Of a stretch of 64,000 nucleotides of DNA, positions 34,380-46,405 are shown in pieces. Origin of the DNA: Lenzites betulinus (taxonomy: Eukaryota; Basidiomycota; Agaricomycetes; Polyporales; Polyporaceae); NCBI GenBank assembly GCA_022264855.1, contig JABYQU010000001.1, forward strand, positions 372,001 through 436,000. The letters are read 5' to 3'. The notes under the pieces were generated by a model. It searched no databases, was not told the DNA's origin, and worked only from the letters and a program-made list of their open reading frames with translations. How positions within the stretch are numbered: the first letter of the stretch is position 1; each line of letters starts with the position of its first letter. A program made the position numbers and the translations under genes.

Positions 34380-34810
34380 CAAGCGACGTTGCAGCTTCTG
34401 AACAATCCTGTATACGAGCCAGGACGTCCAAGGCATCGGCGAATCCAACTTTACAATACTCCACACGGTGTTCTGCGGGTATCCTGAGCAGACTACGGAC
34501 AGCGCAGTGAGGTAGCCGAGGGCACTTGAGCTTCAGCATAAACGATAATCAGAATGTCAATCATTGAGTGTTACGATGAGGTGGCGAGTCGGCTTCGAGA
34601 AGTAGGTCATATGTATGGCGGCCGAGCCGCAGCGCTCCGGAGATCGCAACTCCGAGTGTTTCGGGCAGGCTCTGCTTATGGTAATCGCACGTGGAGGCTA
34701 TGTCCTTGAACTCGTGCGCTTACCGTCGTTTGCTCTCTTTCGTCCCCACAAAGGTCGGCAAGTTGAACAGAAAAGTGTCCTCACACCCCTCTAACCTCCA
34801 ACACAGCGAT
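34380..34810. other. Intergenic / 5' leader of the zinc-finger gene
   Basis: Short spacer. An in-frame upstream ATG at 34691 could add 40 residues to the next protein. Nothing else seen. Confidence 0.4.
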
Positions 34811-37608
34811 ATGTCCTCAGACTCTCCCCAGCAGGATGGCAGCACTGCGGGGTCGTCTTCAACTCCACCGGTGGCGGCGACAAACACCTCCACAGCCACC
34901 GCGTCAGTGACGCTCACGAAGAGTGGTAACATTTCGAAAATGCGCTCGCACAGGGGGAACGTCCCAACACTTCCCCAGACCAAGTTCTGTCACCTCTGTC
35001 CAGCAAAGTTTACGCGGACGACGCACCTTAACCGTCATCTGAAGACCCGTAAGTGTGACGGTACAATTTGTGATCTCGCTGCGCTGATATTGATCCACGC
35101 TCGCAGATTCTAACGAACGTCTGCATGAGTGTGATGTAGGTCACCCCCAATATTTTTGGGCTATTTTCTGACGATATATGGCAGCGTTGCAACGCTCAGT
35201 TCACTCGGAGCGATCTCCTGAGTAGACACAGGCGTACCTGTTGTGACTCGTAAGTGCCTCCTCTTTTTATCGCAAAACGCCACGTAGACCTGACCACGGC
35301 CCCTCAAAAATCATTATTCAAAGTTCTCTCGCAAATCGATCAAGGCGAAAATCTTGTCAAAGCTGTGCCGAGTCGAAGGTGAAATGCGACCTACAGCGGC
35401 CATGCTCGCGATGCAAAACCAAGAAGCGAGACTGCATCTATGTCAACGAAACTGTAGCCACTGCTGGAGCTCAGAGCGACACCCCGCCGGATCCAAACCA
35501 GACGGATACTTCCGCCCGCTCCTCCCCCCAGCCTCTCAGTGCGAGCTCTGAGTCGACCTCTGTGATTCCTTCAATCCCTTATTGTCCCCAACCAGGACCC
35601 TCATTATCATCGGTATCGACAAGCTATCTCCCTCCCTCGCCTATAGGCGCGTATCCTATCGCGACTGCTTCCCGCTGTCCCAACAGCCCTCCAATGCCAC
35701 AAGACATGCCAAGTTCGTTATCCTCGATCTCACCTTGCAACGCTGTCGGAGCTCGAGAGCCAACGGGGAACGAGAAGGCTTACCTTAGCGAGCTGCTTTC
35801 ATCTCAACTGTACGATGGTCTTTTTTCTGACGTCTTCACGTCGAGTTTTGAGAAGAACCCAGTCGTACCCGGCCAGTACTTCCACCCCGACCCGACTACG
35901 ATCTTAAACGATCGCTTGGAGCTGACTGAGATTACGTCGTCCAATCCTTACGTCCCTCTCACCGAGATGCTATCGGCTTACGACAACCCACAACTGGATA
36001 TGACCTTCCCGATCGACGCCTGTGGTAACCTACCAACGGATGTCTTGCAGCCGTCCCTCCCAATGCCTATGCCTACCGTACAACCATCAGCTTCCGAGCT
36101 CAACGAGTATTGTAAGTATTCTATCTCCTCCCTCTGCGCCCTCAGTATCGTCGCAGTGTTTCCAAGTCTCATAACGTTCTCCCTTAGTGATGTCGTTCCT
36201 CTCGATCTTCTTGCATCACATGCCGATCGTGCACATCACAACATTCCTTGAGACTCGTGCCCTTCCAATACTCGTTACCGCAATGCAAGCTTGTGGTGCA
36301 ATGTATACATCCACCCCTACCGCCGCGAAGTTTATCGAGGAGGTCCTTGCAAACACGCGCGACACTATCATCGCGGATCTGGTGAGTAGAGCCCTTTCTC
36401 TATATACCGTACTGGCTGACACGCAACATCCCAAGTCTTCAAACAACAAGAGTTATGACGAGATAACACAGCTCACACTAGCGTCCGCACTACTACAAAC
36501 GATCGGCATCTTCCACCGCGATGCCGACCAGCGAGCGAGATCAAATGTGTACCACGGTATGATCGTTATGGTAAGCCGTACTCCCTCTCGCGATGAAATA
36601 CAGCTGACGTCTTCGAAGATGCTTCGCATGAACGGCTATGTGGATCGGACCCGAGATTGGAAGTTCGAGCAGATCGACTTCTCGGATCCGGTCGCCACGG
36701 AACGCGCCTGGAGGACGTGGGTTGCGCACGAGTCTGCAAAGCGGTTAGTCGCGTTCCGCAACTGTCGATTGCTGTGGCGCTGACGAGCAACCAGCGCGAT
36801 TTGGATCTGCTACCTGCACGACTGCTGTCACGCGATATACTTCAACCTCTCGCCTACCTTTCGCACCGAGCAGTTCACACTCGGGCTCCCCTGCGAAGAC
36901 GCGCTGTGGACGGCGAAGACCGCGGCGGAGTGGGCGATGATCCTCCAGATGCCCTCCGCGTACGGCTCGATCGAGGTCCGGCTATGCGGGCATTACCTGA
37001 AGGCGCTCTACTTCTACCTCATCCAGAACAACCCGGACAACTCGCCGCGGCCGTTCAACGTCACCCCGTTCGCGCATTTCATCATGATACACGCGATGAT
37101 GCGCAAACTCTTCGAGATGTACCTCCGCGATCGTCTCCCGCTGCTGCAGCCCGACAGTTCCGGCACGCGTGGCGTACGGCAGAAGGTCAACCCACATTTC
37201 GTAGACCGCGACCGCGTGTTCCACGTCCAGATCATGATGCACCAATGGCTCCAGAGCTGGATCAGCTCGCCAGAGACCCCGCGCGCGGACCAACCCGAGG
37301 CGCAGAAACGGTTCCTCTTCAACGCGCTGCCCTTTTACTGGGTCGCGCAGGTCAGCCTCGTCGCGTACCAGGAGGGCCTACCGCCGTTCGACCCCGAGGG
37401 GACGTACATTACCTCGCACGACGCGAAATTTTACCTGATGAAGAAGTGGGAACGACATACACGCAAGTTCCTAATGAGCGGAGAGCGGACGGCGACGAAG
37501 TTCTGGGACGAGGTGATGAAGATACGGATCGAGACATGGCAGGCGGAGACGGGATTCGAGTATGAACACTTACTTGGATTCTTCCAGAGAGACCATGGGC
37601 CGTTATGA
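34811..37608 (+). CDS. Transcription factor with C2H2-type fingers plus a Zn2Cys6 cluster
   Basis: This is a multi-exon nuclear regulator. After a Ser/Thr-rich start, finger 1 is FCHLCPAKFTRTTHLNRHLK; its last His codon is split by the intron starting at 35050 and rebuilt as CAT by the next exon (HSNERLHECD). Finger 2, CDRCNAQFTRSDLLSRH with RRTC, is a C2HC variant. After another intron comes SRKSCQSCAESKVKCD, then PCSRCKTKKRDC, a perfect C-x2-C-x6-C-x5-C-x2-C-x6-C binuclear cluster. A Pro/Ser-rich linker follows (about 100 residues). The fungal-specific regulatory domain has LHDCCHAIYFNLSPTF, PCEDALWTAKTAAEW and WISSPETP, and the protein ends GFFQRDHGPL. Target genes are unknown. The adjacent GH79 and sedolisin are possible but unproven targets. 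Mixed C2H2/C6 regulators are known in fungi but are a minority class. Confidence 0.88.
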
Positions 37609-38806
37609 CACGCTCGGGGCGTCGGACACCCTGCCTGATATTTATACGGATCACCCCTTGTATAACATTACTAGATGCGCGGCCGATGTGGATAGATGTG
37701 CTCAACGCCGCGGGACGCGGGATGCCGTGTGGGTATGTCGGAAAGCAAGTGGGTACCATCGCTCACCGGTGCGGCTGCCGAATTGGAGCAACAGAGCGGT
37801 CTCGCTTCCGGATGAACATCTATTGGATGAAAGACCCACACCATGTCCGAGCCAAGACAAATGGGTGGTTAGAACCCGACACCGGTGCGACCCACTTTAC
37901 GTCAGGCATTAGCGGTCATAGCTTGGGGTTCCATTACAGCGGAAGATATTTTTCAGCCAGTTTCCGCTAAAGCTATAGAGTACACAGGGGTCACAACTTG
38001 AACGTTTATATTCTGGGTTGAGGAAGGAATCTTCACAGAGCGAGTCTAGACTCCGTATAAAATGGAACATATATCGTGTAACGTCCCAATGTCTTCAGCT
38101 TCAGTCATTTAACTCCTTTTCCTGAGAACTGGATTACTCACGTTGTATAACTTTGGTCTTCGTTCGCCGTCTCAATGCGTCGGCGGTGAATTGAATACAA
38201 AGCTTGCTATATCGGGATTGCCTTTGCACAGCCGCAAAGCACTTCCTCGGCGAGGCGCGCGGCGTTGTCACTTGACGGTCGTCGTCCAGCACCTTCCTGA
38301 GCCCGCTACACGTGTGTTCGAACAATGTGCATGATAGAACTTATGGTGTTCCTATGATGCTTTGTCTCTTGGAGAGCTCGCCGACAACACTGCTTGATGA
38401 TCAAGCCTGACAACGTCCGTGATATCAGTGCATCGGACTGATCAACATATGTCAGGAAAACTACATAGATCACCGGGTGGGTCCACGTTTTGCATACCTT
38501 TTCCCCCTCTCTGTAGATGTTGACGGCATTTCAAGTCCTACAAGATGCGTCTGCGTGAAACGTCAACTCCCATTCGTGCATACATGGCCAACTCACCGGA
38601 TGCACATTATCACCCAAGGAATCGTGACTTACTACAGTTGCATTGATGATCATTAGAACGCGATGTGTGGTTACGGTCAAGTGTACCTGACGCCTGTTAG
38701 CTTGATAAAAGCAATAGTCGTTTCGAAAGCCGACTCTGTGTTCTCTGGAGTCTGCTCTAGGTTTCGCACGACCGTGTAGTAACGCACCCCCTTCATACTG
38801 ACCTCG
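37609..38806. other. Intergenic, no supported gene
   Basis: Between the regulator and the sedolisin. No long domain-bearing frame. Presumably holds the sedolisin promoter; no convincing TATA. Confidence 0.4.
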
Positions 38807-40971
38807 ATGGTCGCAGCAGGACTGCTTTTCTTTGCGGCGTTCTCTTTTGCTCTAGGGCGCCCGACCTCTCCGGACGAACTTCGTATCCATGACCGACGAT
38901 CCGACGCCCCACCTGGCTTCAAGTATCTCGGTCAAGCGCACCCTGACACCGTACTCAATCTCCGCATCGCTCTCCCACAGAGTGATCCCGCCGGGTTAGA
39001 GGCTGCTTTATACGATGTAAGTACTCCAAGTAGCACGAACTATCGCAAGCACTTGAGCAAGGCGGAGGTGAGTTTGCGCTCCTACTCTGGGTGTCCCGAT
39101 TCAGCGATTGACGCGATACCCTTACTAGGCCCAGGGGTTTCTTGCGCCAAAGCCTGAGAGCGTGCAGGCCGTGAAGGCGTGGCTTTCGAAGAACAACGTC
39201 TCCGTAGCCAAAACGTCGTCGATTGGGGACTGGATGACCATCAACGTCCCCGTATCACAAGCGAATGTTCTTCTCGGCACCCAGTTCGGCGAGTATGCGC
39301 ACGAAGAAACAAACACCAAAATGATCCGTACCTTGGCATACTCGGTGCCAGCGAGCGTAAAAGATCACGTTGACGTTGTGTATCCTGCTACTTCGTGAGT
39401 CTCATCGCCCAGTCTGTCGCCGATATTCAATTCAGTATGCACAGGTTCATTGAACCACAAGGTTTATCAGCAGCCGTGCGAGTGTATAAGCCGTTAGCGG
39501 GTAGAGCGAGCAAGAAGGCCACTCAAGGCAAGGGAAAGGGATCCCGTACTTCCTCTTCCGCAAAGCCTTCGCCGACTGCGGTGGCCGCGGTGGCGGATTC
39601 TTGCAGGACCGTGATCACGCCTAAGTGCCTGCAGGCGATTTACAATATGCCCTCGACCCCCGCCTCAGGGAATCGTAGTACTCTATTTGTCACCGGCTTC
39701 GGAGGAGAATCCGCTACCCCTTCAGATCTGAAGGTACACCCACACCCCTTGAGCACATGATCCTCGCTAATCGACATTGCAGACATTCTTGGGTCAATTC
39801 CGACCGGACTACAAGGTCGCATCAACGAATTTCACCGTGCAGACGGCGGATGGCGGCTCTGCGAACTTCGTAACGGCAACCGCAGAAGCGGTGGGTCTCC
39901 TTGTAACACTCATCGCTCGTTTCATAACAATCTTACGCGGCCATAGAGTCTGGACATTCAGTATACCGTGGGCGTGGCTACCGATATCCCTACAACGTTT
40001 CTCTCTGTGGGTTCTAATAACACCGATGGGGCTGCTGGATTCTTGGACATCATCGACAACTTCCTCGCACAGGACGAAGTGCCGTTTGTGCTAACGACAA
40101 GCTTTGGTTTCAACGAAAATCAAGTTCCACTGGCACTTGGAAGGCAAGTGAAGCTAGCCTGTATCACAACACTCATAGACTCACAGAAGCCGCAGGAACC
40201 TGTGCAACGCGTATGCACAGCTCGGCGCACGGGGGACCACAGTGCTTTTCGGTGCAGGAGATGGTGGTGTCTCTGGTATCCAAACCAACAAAGGCTGTAC
40301 AAGCTTTGTTCCCACCTTCCCATCCACATGCCCCTTGTGAGTCCTTCCAGCAAATTCTGATGCTAATCGGGCTCAAGTGGGAATAGCGTGACCTCCGTAG
40401 GCGGTACTACCGGGTTCAATCCAGAGGTGGCGGTAACCTTCTCCTCCGGCGGCTTCTCGAACATGTTCCCGCGACCCAGCTATCAATCGAACGCAGTCGA
40501 CTCCTATCTGAAGACGCTCGGAAACACCAACGCTGGCCTGTTCAACACGTCGGGGCGTGGATTCCCCGACATAGCCGCACAGGCACAAGGATTCCAGGTT
40601 GTTGTCAACGGACAGGTCAAACCCGTTGCGGGAACCAGCGCCGCGAGCCCAACTGTGGCGAGCTTGGTTGCTCTGCTCAATGATGCTCTGTTCGAGGAGG
40701 GACATGCACCTGTCGGATTTCTGAATCCCTTCCTCTATTCAACCGGGGCTAGCGCTTTGAATGACGTAACCCAAGGAAACAACCCTGGTTGCGGAACAGA
40801 TGGTTTCACCGCTGCGAGCGGATGGGATCCGGTGCGTCACACTACCTGCTGCTTCTGGTTGTGCGTCGTCACCTCCATACTGAGCCATGCGATCTACAGG
40901 TCACTGGTCTTGGCACTCCAGATTTCAAGAGGCTGCTTAATGCGATCAAGAACAACATCACAAAGACATGA
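38807..40971 (+). CDS. Secreted sedolisin (S53 serine-carboxyl peptidase, tripeptidyl-peptidase type)
   Basis: The gene has about eight exons. The signal peptide is MVAAGLLFFAAFSFALG. The activation prodomain reads HPDTVLNLRIALPQSDPAGLE, SSTNYRKHLSKAE and NVLLGTQFGEYAHE. The catalytic domain starts after a Lys/Ser-rich linker with ITPKCLQAIYNMP. The Glu/Asp pair lies in TAEA joined to LDIQYTVG, the oxyanion Asp in VLFGAGDGGVSG, and the catalytic Ser in VAGTSAASPTVASL. The C-terminal calcium site is in VTGLGTPDFKRLL. These enzymes act extracellularly at acid pH, releasing tripeptides or acting as endopeptidases. An intron at 40144-40195 with a GC donor (AG, then GCAAGT) is required to give LALGRNLCNAYAQLG in frame. 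The stop is at 40969-40971. Confidence 0.9.
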
Positions 40972-41741
40972 CAACATGCCTCGCGCAGTGTATTCGGTAT
41001 ACGGCATCCCATGGCTTTCCATAATGCTATACATTTGATGCGCCCAATCGTACCGCGCGATAGAACGGGATTGGGTCACAAATGACAGCTCAGGGGTGGG
41101 TGTTGACCGGCACCTTTAAGTTGGAGATCTGGCCGCCAAGCTCTGCGGCCATTAGTATTATCGCCTGTGCTCATGTACGCTTCTTTGCAAATTCTGGCCC
41201 CGCATCCTCCTCTCCCCCCGATTCACCTCGGATGTAGCACCACTTGAAGCTGCATGCTCGAGCAACTGGACTCACCATAGCGAACACCGTGGGTATCGGG
41301 TTTTGCCCCGGAAATAGCCAGCTCGAGGCGCTCCCGATCATCATGCCGGCGCAGCAACTTGGGCGCAGTCGACCCTTTCATCCTGAACATGGCCCTACTC
41401 TTGTGACTGCGGAGCGCATTATTTTATTTGACTGCGTAAGGACTTGTAGAAGTATTCAGGTACGAATTTGAGGATATTTCTGTTATCATGACCACGGACG
41501 CGTTCTGAGCCGGCCTAACCGCTCAGTTGCCTGTGGAGAGTCTGTGTTATCTGTCATAAACATAGACGCTTACTGCAACACGGCACTGCTTTCAAATTTG
41601 ACCATCAAATAGAACCTGACCCGGCGCAGAACGGCAAGTACTGTGGGTATTTAGTAGCCATCCTGCAAGCGAACGCGATCGGCGCCGCATTGTCCCCTTC
41701 TTCCCCCCGCTTGACGCTAGCTTCGTCTCGCCCACCGTGGC
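40972..41741. other. Intergenic, no supported gene
   Basis: Nothing recognised on either strand. Confidence 0.4.
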
Positions 41742-43497
41742 ATGACCTTGGACTTTACTCTCCGCGGGATGTTCGAACGCCCGGACTATCGCTACTCTAC
41801 CAGAGGCCGACAGTTGATCTTCATAATAGGCGTCGTCTTCATCTTGACAGGTTACTTTCTCGTGCGCGTAGCTTACGTATTACTGCCTCGAAAAGTTACC
41901 ACTATCCCCGAGCCCGAGAACGAGTTTCACGCGCCTGCACCGTACATCCTCCCCCCATTATATTCCGAGTTTCACGCGTCAGAGCTGCGGCTACCACAGC
42001 AAGACTGGACGCGCACACAACCCGCGCAGGACGAGAAGTTCATCTTCGTTTCGGGTCACACGAGAGGTTAGTGACAACTTTGCATGCACCACAGTAACCG
42101 CTGACCTCGGCTAATTTAGGACTGGGATGGGGAAACGCCGTCCAAGAACACATACTAAACGCCTACTTGGCGTTCAAGTCCGGTAGAACGTGAGGAGCCA
42201 GTACGAGGGCTAGTTCGATCGTGGCGTCTGCTCACACTATGTTGCCTGTCTCTTAGCTTCGTCTTTGGTAACTTCACCTGGAACGATGACGGGTCGCTAT
42301 GGTCCGACTACGAAGGCACTGGGAAGATGATCCCTTCACAGATACCGTTCTCTGTGTTGTTACAAGGTCGGTCTCCGTATTTTGTGCGTGTACGGCGATA
42401 TTTGACGTTTCGTGTCCGGTACAGGGCCCATGGTAGGAGAACGCTTTCCTCCGGGATACAACACGCCGCGCGCTGTGACCAGGACGTATTTCGACCACGT
42501 GTGCCCCAGAAAGCTGGAGATAGATCGCGGCACTTTACATTCGCAACTCTCATCCCAGACCTCGTCATTGGAGATCACCGAAAAGTGGATATACACACTC
42601 AACGACGCGAACGAGCCCTGTATACAGTCCACGCAAGGCTCGGGCCCTATATACACCCACCACGAGTACGTCGCACCCCCTTGGGTAAGTGGCCAGTTCT
42701 GACCATGACTGCAGTATATTCGGAGTTCGCAACTCCCTACTGGAAATCTGGCCAGACCTTAACCGCTCGCCCATAATCACTCATTTCGGATGGTCGTCGC
42801 TGGTAGAGCTCGCGTTCGACATGAACCGCGACCTCTTCTTCCCGCAAACTTCGGACCTCCCATACCTATCCAGCATCGCGTATACCACCAACGCCGAGCG
42901 CTACACCGAGATCCCAGGACTCATGGTCATTCAAATCCGGCGCGGGGACTACCAAACGCACTGCCGCACGCTCGCGATGTGGTCCGAGGAGTTCGTGAGC
43001 GTGAACACGTTCCCCGGCCTGCGCGACCCCTTCACGGTCCCCCCACACGAGGAGTACGGGAACAACACGCCCGAGAACGTCGAGATCTACCGCAAGCGCT
43101 GTCTGCCGACGTTCCAGGAGATCGCCGCGAAGGTCGCGGAGGTGCGCGCGTCGCCTGCGGCGCGCGGCGTGCGCAGGCTGTACATCATGACGAACGGCCC
43201 GCAGGACTACGTGCGCGAGCTCAAGGACGCGCTGTGGATCCTGGGCGGGTGGGACATGATCGCGAGCAGCCGCGATCTCGTGCTGAACTGGGAGCAGAAG
43301 TTCGTGTCGCAGGCGGTCGACATGCTCGTCGCGCAGCGCGCGCAGGTGCTCCTCGGCAATGGGGTAAGTCTGCAGCTCGCCATCTTCCGTGAGCACGGTG
43401 CTGACGATCGTTCGTGCAGTTCTCGACACTGACTTCGAACGCTGTAATGATGCGCCTGGCGAACAACCTACCCATAGACAGTACGCGCTTTCTGTAG
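41742..43497 (+). CDS. O-fucosyltransferase-like type II membrane protein
   Basis: Exons join as HTRGLGWGNAVQEH, SGRTFVFGNFTWND, PFSVLLQGPMVGERFPPG and DIFGVRNSLLEIWPD, ending with LLGNG joined to FSTLTSNAVMMRLAN. A single membrane segment near residues 25-47 (LIFIIGVVFILTGYFLVRVA) after a short cytoplasmic tail gives type II Golgi topology. The core holds LMVIQIRRGDYQTHC, the R-x-G-D motif of the GDP-fucose O-fucosyltransferase fold, and VRRLYIMTNGP before a basic C-terminal half. Many Agaricomycetes carry such genes with unassigned acceptors, so calling the donor GDP-fucose is family inference only. The stop is at 43495-43497. The locus is convergent with the GH5 gene, 321 bp apart. Confidence 0.68.
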
Positions 43498-43818
43498 AAC
43501 CGGCAGTATACCACTCATCAGCCCGTTCGTACCGAGCGTCGGGCATGTAGCCACCATACTCAACTTGTAATGTAGTACCCTTACCATAACACGCGCGTAT
43601 GCCGACTATTTGCATTGTTTCTCAAATTCTCATCCACCATACAGTGTCCAAGTGCCGAGATAGTCCACCGTTCGAGGTGCGCGGAAAAGAAGCTACTGTG
43701 AACAACCGTAACGAATAGGCCCTACAATAATAATAAACGGGAGTGATAGCGACAGCGTCCAAGGCGAAAGAACGACAAGATCGTGAATGTCATGTCCGGT
43801 CCATCAGAGGACGCCCGA
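43498..43818. other. Short convergent intergenic spacer
   Basis: Contains an AATAATAATAAA-like stretch near 43725 that could serve 3'-end formation of either convergent gene. Nothing else seen. Confidence 0.35.
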
Positions 43819-46405
43819 CTATGTAGAAGTGGGGCCAGGGAGACAGCCAGAGAGCGGGAACTGAGCGTTGAACGCGTCCCATGCGTCAGGGTATGCGCAG
43901 CCAGGGATGGCTGTCACCGCCGGCGCGGTGTCTTGCGCATCGAACCAGCCATTGCCGGCGGTCGCCGTCGGGGTCACGCTTGCCGTCGGGGTGATCGTCT
44001 GTGGGGGGAGGGTAACGGGCGTGCCCGTGCTCGTGTACTGCGGCAAGTTGCCCGCGGCGTTCGTCGGGGTGTTCGAGATCGCTGGCGGCCAGGCCGGAAT
44101 GTTCGCCGTCGCCGACGGAGCGAGAGTACCAGCGCCGGCGCCGCCCGTCTGCCAGGGTTGGAACGGCCCCTCGAACGGCTGCGGGGCGACGCCAAGACTC
44201 TCACAGAAGCCGCTCGCAGCCCGGGGGTCCTTCGGCATCCAGCCCTGCTCGAGGCCGAGCTTGTACGACCACAGCGGCGCCTGGACGGTGTTCGTGGTCG
44301 TCGACGCGCCGATCTTCCACGTCCAGAAGAAGAAGTCGCCGAGCGCGTCCATGGAGGCGAGCGCGAAGTTCATCAGGCCCTGCTTGTTCGCGTCCGACCA
44401 CTGCGAGGCGTCCATCCAGTACCCGCAGTCTGGGCCATAGTTGGCGGGGACGCCGACGCCGACGACCCAGAGGCCGCAGTCGTTGATCGCGTTGCTGAAC
44501 TCGCCGGCGACGGTGATGCCAAAGTTTGCACGGCTGCGGTCATGGCGCGGTGCGGTCAGCGCCCTGTGGCTGTATGGAGGCGCACGCAGGCCTACCTAGT
44601 GTTCATGTTCGCGCCCCATGCGTTACACGCTTGCTGTGGCCACTTTCCGCCGAGCTGGGTGCCGTCGCCGCCGACAGCAGTGATGTTGACGGGCTCCCGG
44701 TTCGGCTGGCCATCGAACGCGAAGTAGGGATGATCATCTGGTGCGCGGAGCAAGATATCAGCATGACATGCTTCACATGGGCGCCGCCTGTCAAGACATA
44801 CCGATGATTATACGGTCCGCGCCCGGGAGGAAGTTGGCCCAGTTCTTCAGCGCGTCGAAGCCGTCGTGGAAGGAGATCATAGGGCCGTTGCCTTCACCTG
44901 TGCCCGTGATCTCGCGCACCATCTCGTACACGCGGAGGTAGCTAGAATGCACGCACATGAGCTTCTAGTGTGTGGAGCGCGCGCAGACCATGTGCTTACA
45001 AGGACTCGATGGGGTCGCGGCCAATCGTCGGCAGGAAGGGCTCGTTCAGAATGCCGAATATTTGCACGACATCCTTGTACTCGGGTTGCGAGATGAACTC
45101 GACGATAGAGCGGATGTAGTTCAGGGAGCGTTCTGCGTTCGCGAGGCCCATGGGTCCGTTCAGCCAGTTGAGCGAACCGACCTTGCCGGAGTGGTTGTAA
45201 CCTGCAGCACGATGAGAGACCGCCCATGCCCAAGCAAGAGGACCGCATAAACATACCGTTCTGGGAGCCGGGGGCCGTGTGCAAGTCAAGCAGGACTCGG
45301 AGACCATATTTGCGCGCCCAGCCGATGAGACGGAGGATGTACCTGCAAAGACACGTCAATGCCGTCCCTGCAAGAGGTAGCGACGGAGCTGACTCCAGTG
45401 ACTCACTTCCAGCACACGCGCGCCAAAAACGGCTCTGACACCGTCTGTCCTGTACCATCCACACCAACATCCGACCAGGTGTCGACGGCCCAGAAGGGGA
45501 TCGGCACGCGAATCCAGTTCAAGCCCGCGCCCGCAATCTGCGCGATGTCCTCCTCGGTGATGAACGTGTTGTAGTGGTTCTCCATGACCTCCTGCAGCTG
45601 GCCCTTACTCGCGAGGATCGTGGACAGCGTCCATTCATCCACCGCGCCGGGATTCTGCTCGAACAGGTAGGGTGCGATGAATGGTTCGGGGACGAAGAGA
45701 CCGCCGATATTCACACCGTGGACCCGGTCTACGCCCCATTGCCAAGTTTCGTTCAGCGGCGGGGTCCATGAGTTCGCGCGGGCAGAGTTGTCGAATGGGT
45801 TCTGGGCGTTGGATACCCCTGCGGCGCACGAGCGTGGTAAGCGCCGGTTCGCACACCCGTGTGCCGGATGCAAGAATAGGACGGAATGGACGGTACTCAC
45901 AGTATCCGCCAAATGAGTTGTTGTAAACGAACGTCGTGCCATCCTCCGCCGTCACCGTGCTCCCGTCGCCGCCAATCTGGAGGAGCGCCTGCGGGGCCGC
46001 GCCCTGGCTCTGGCTCGAGTTCGACGACGCGGAACCGCTCGCGGAGCCGCTGCTGCTGCCACTTTTGTCGTGGTTCGGCTTGATGACGAGGAAGTAGACG
46101 GGAAGCACGACGGCCAGGGCAGTCACGATGATGGCGCCGATCCAGAACCACAGCGTCTTGTAGAACGGCCGCTTCGCGGGGGCTGCGTCGGTGAGGTACC
46201 CGGCCTCCTTGGCGAGGGGACTGCTGTTGTACTGGGGTTGGTCTTCGGGGAGCAAAGGCGCGGCCTCGCGGGGTAACGACGCGTATGAGTCCTTGGGGAG
46301 GTTCGCGCCGCTAGGACGGGCGTAGGGCGAGTTCTGGAGGGTGGCCTGGGAGCCGCCGACCGAGGGCGGCTGGCTCAGGCTGTACGGGTTGAATTCGGAA
46401 GACAT
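43819..46405 (-). CDS. Membrane-anchored exo-1,3-beta-glucanase, glycoside hydrolase family 5
   Basis: This multi-exon minus-strand gene begins MSSEFNPYSLSQPPSVGG. A cytoplasmic tail of about 80 residues is followed by one membrane segment (TLWFWIGAIIVTALAVVLPV), a Ser/Gly linker and the catalytic domain: RVHGVNIGGLFVPEPFIAP, FITEEDIAQIAGAGLNWIRV, YGLRVLLDLHTAPGSQNG, HSGKVGSLNWL, the acid/base glutamate in IFGILNEPF, SFHDGFDALKNW and the nucleophile in TVAGEFSNAIND. It ends WTWKIGA, then WSYKLGLEQGWMPKDPR, and a Thr/Pro-rich tail with many TPTA words. This layout matches basidiomycete GH5 subfamily 9 proteins related to yeast Exg/Spr1 but held in the membrane, probably trimming wall beta-1,3- or 1,6-glucan. 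The start at 46403-46405 is the first in-frame ATG. Confidence 0.9.

Noticed and set aside
36657..37565. 302-codon plus-strand frame inside the zinc-finger gene
   Set aside because: Alternate frame of the regulatory-domain exon; the real frame carries LHDCCHAIYF and the conserved C-terminus.
43783..44727. 314-codon plus-strand frame opposite the GH5 gene
   Set aside because: Antisense shadow; the minus strand holds the conserved GH5 C-terminal blocks.
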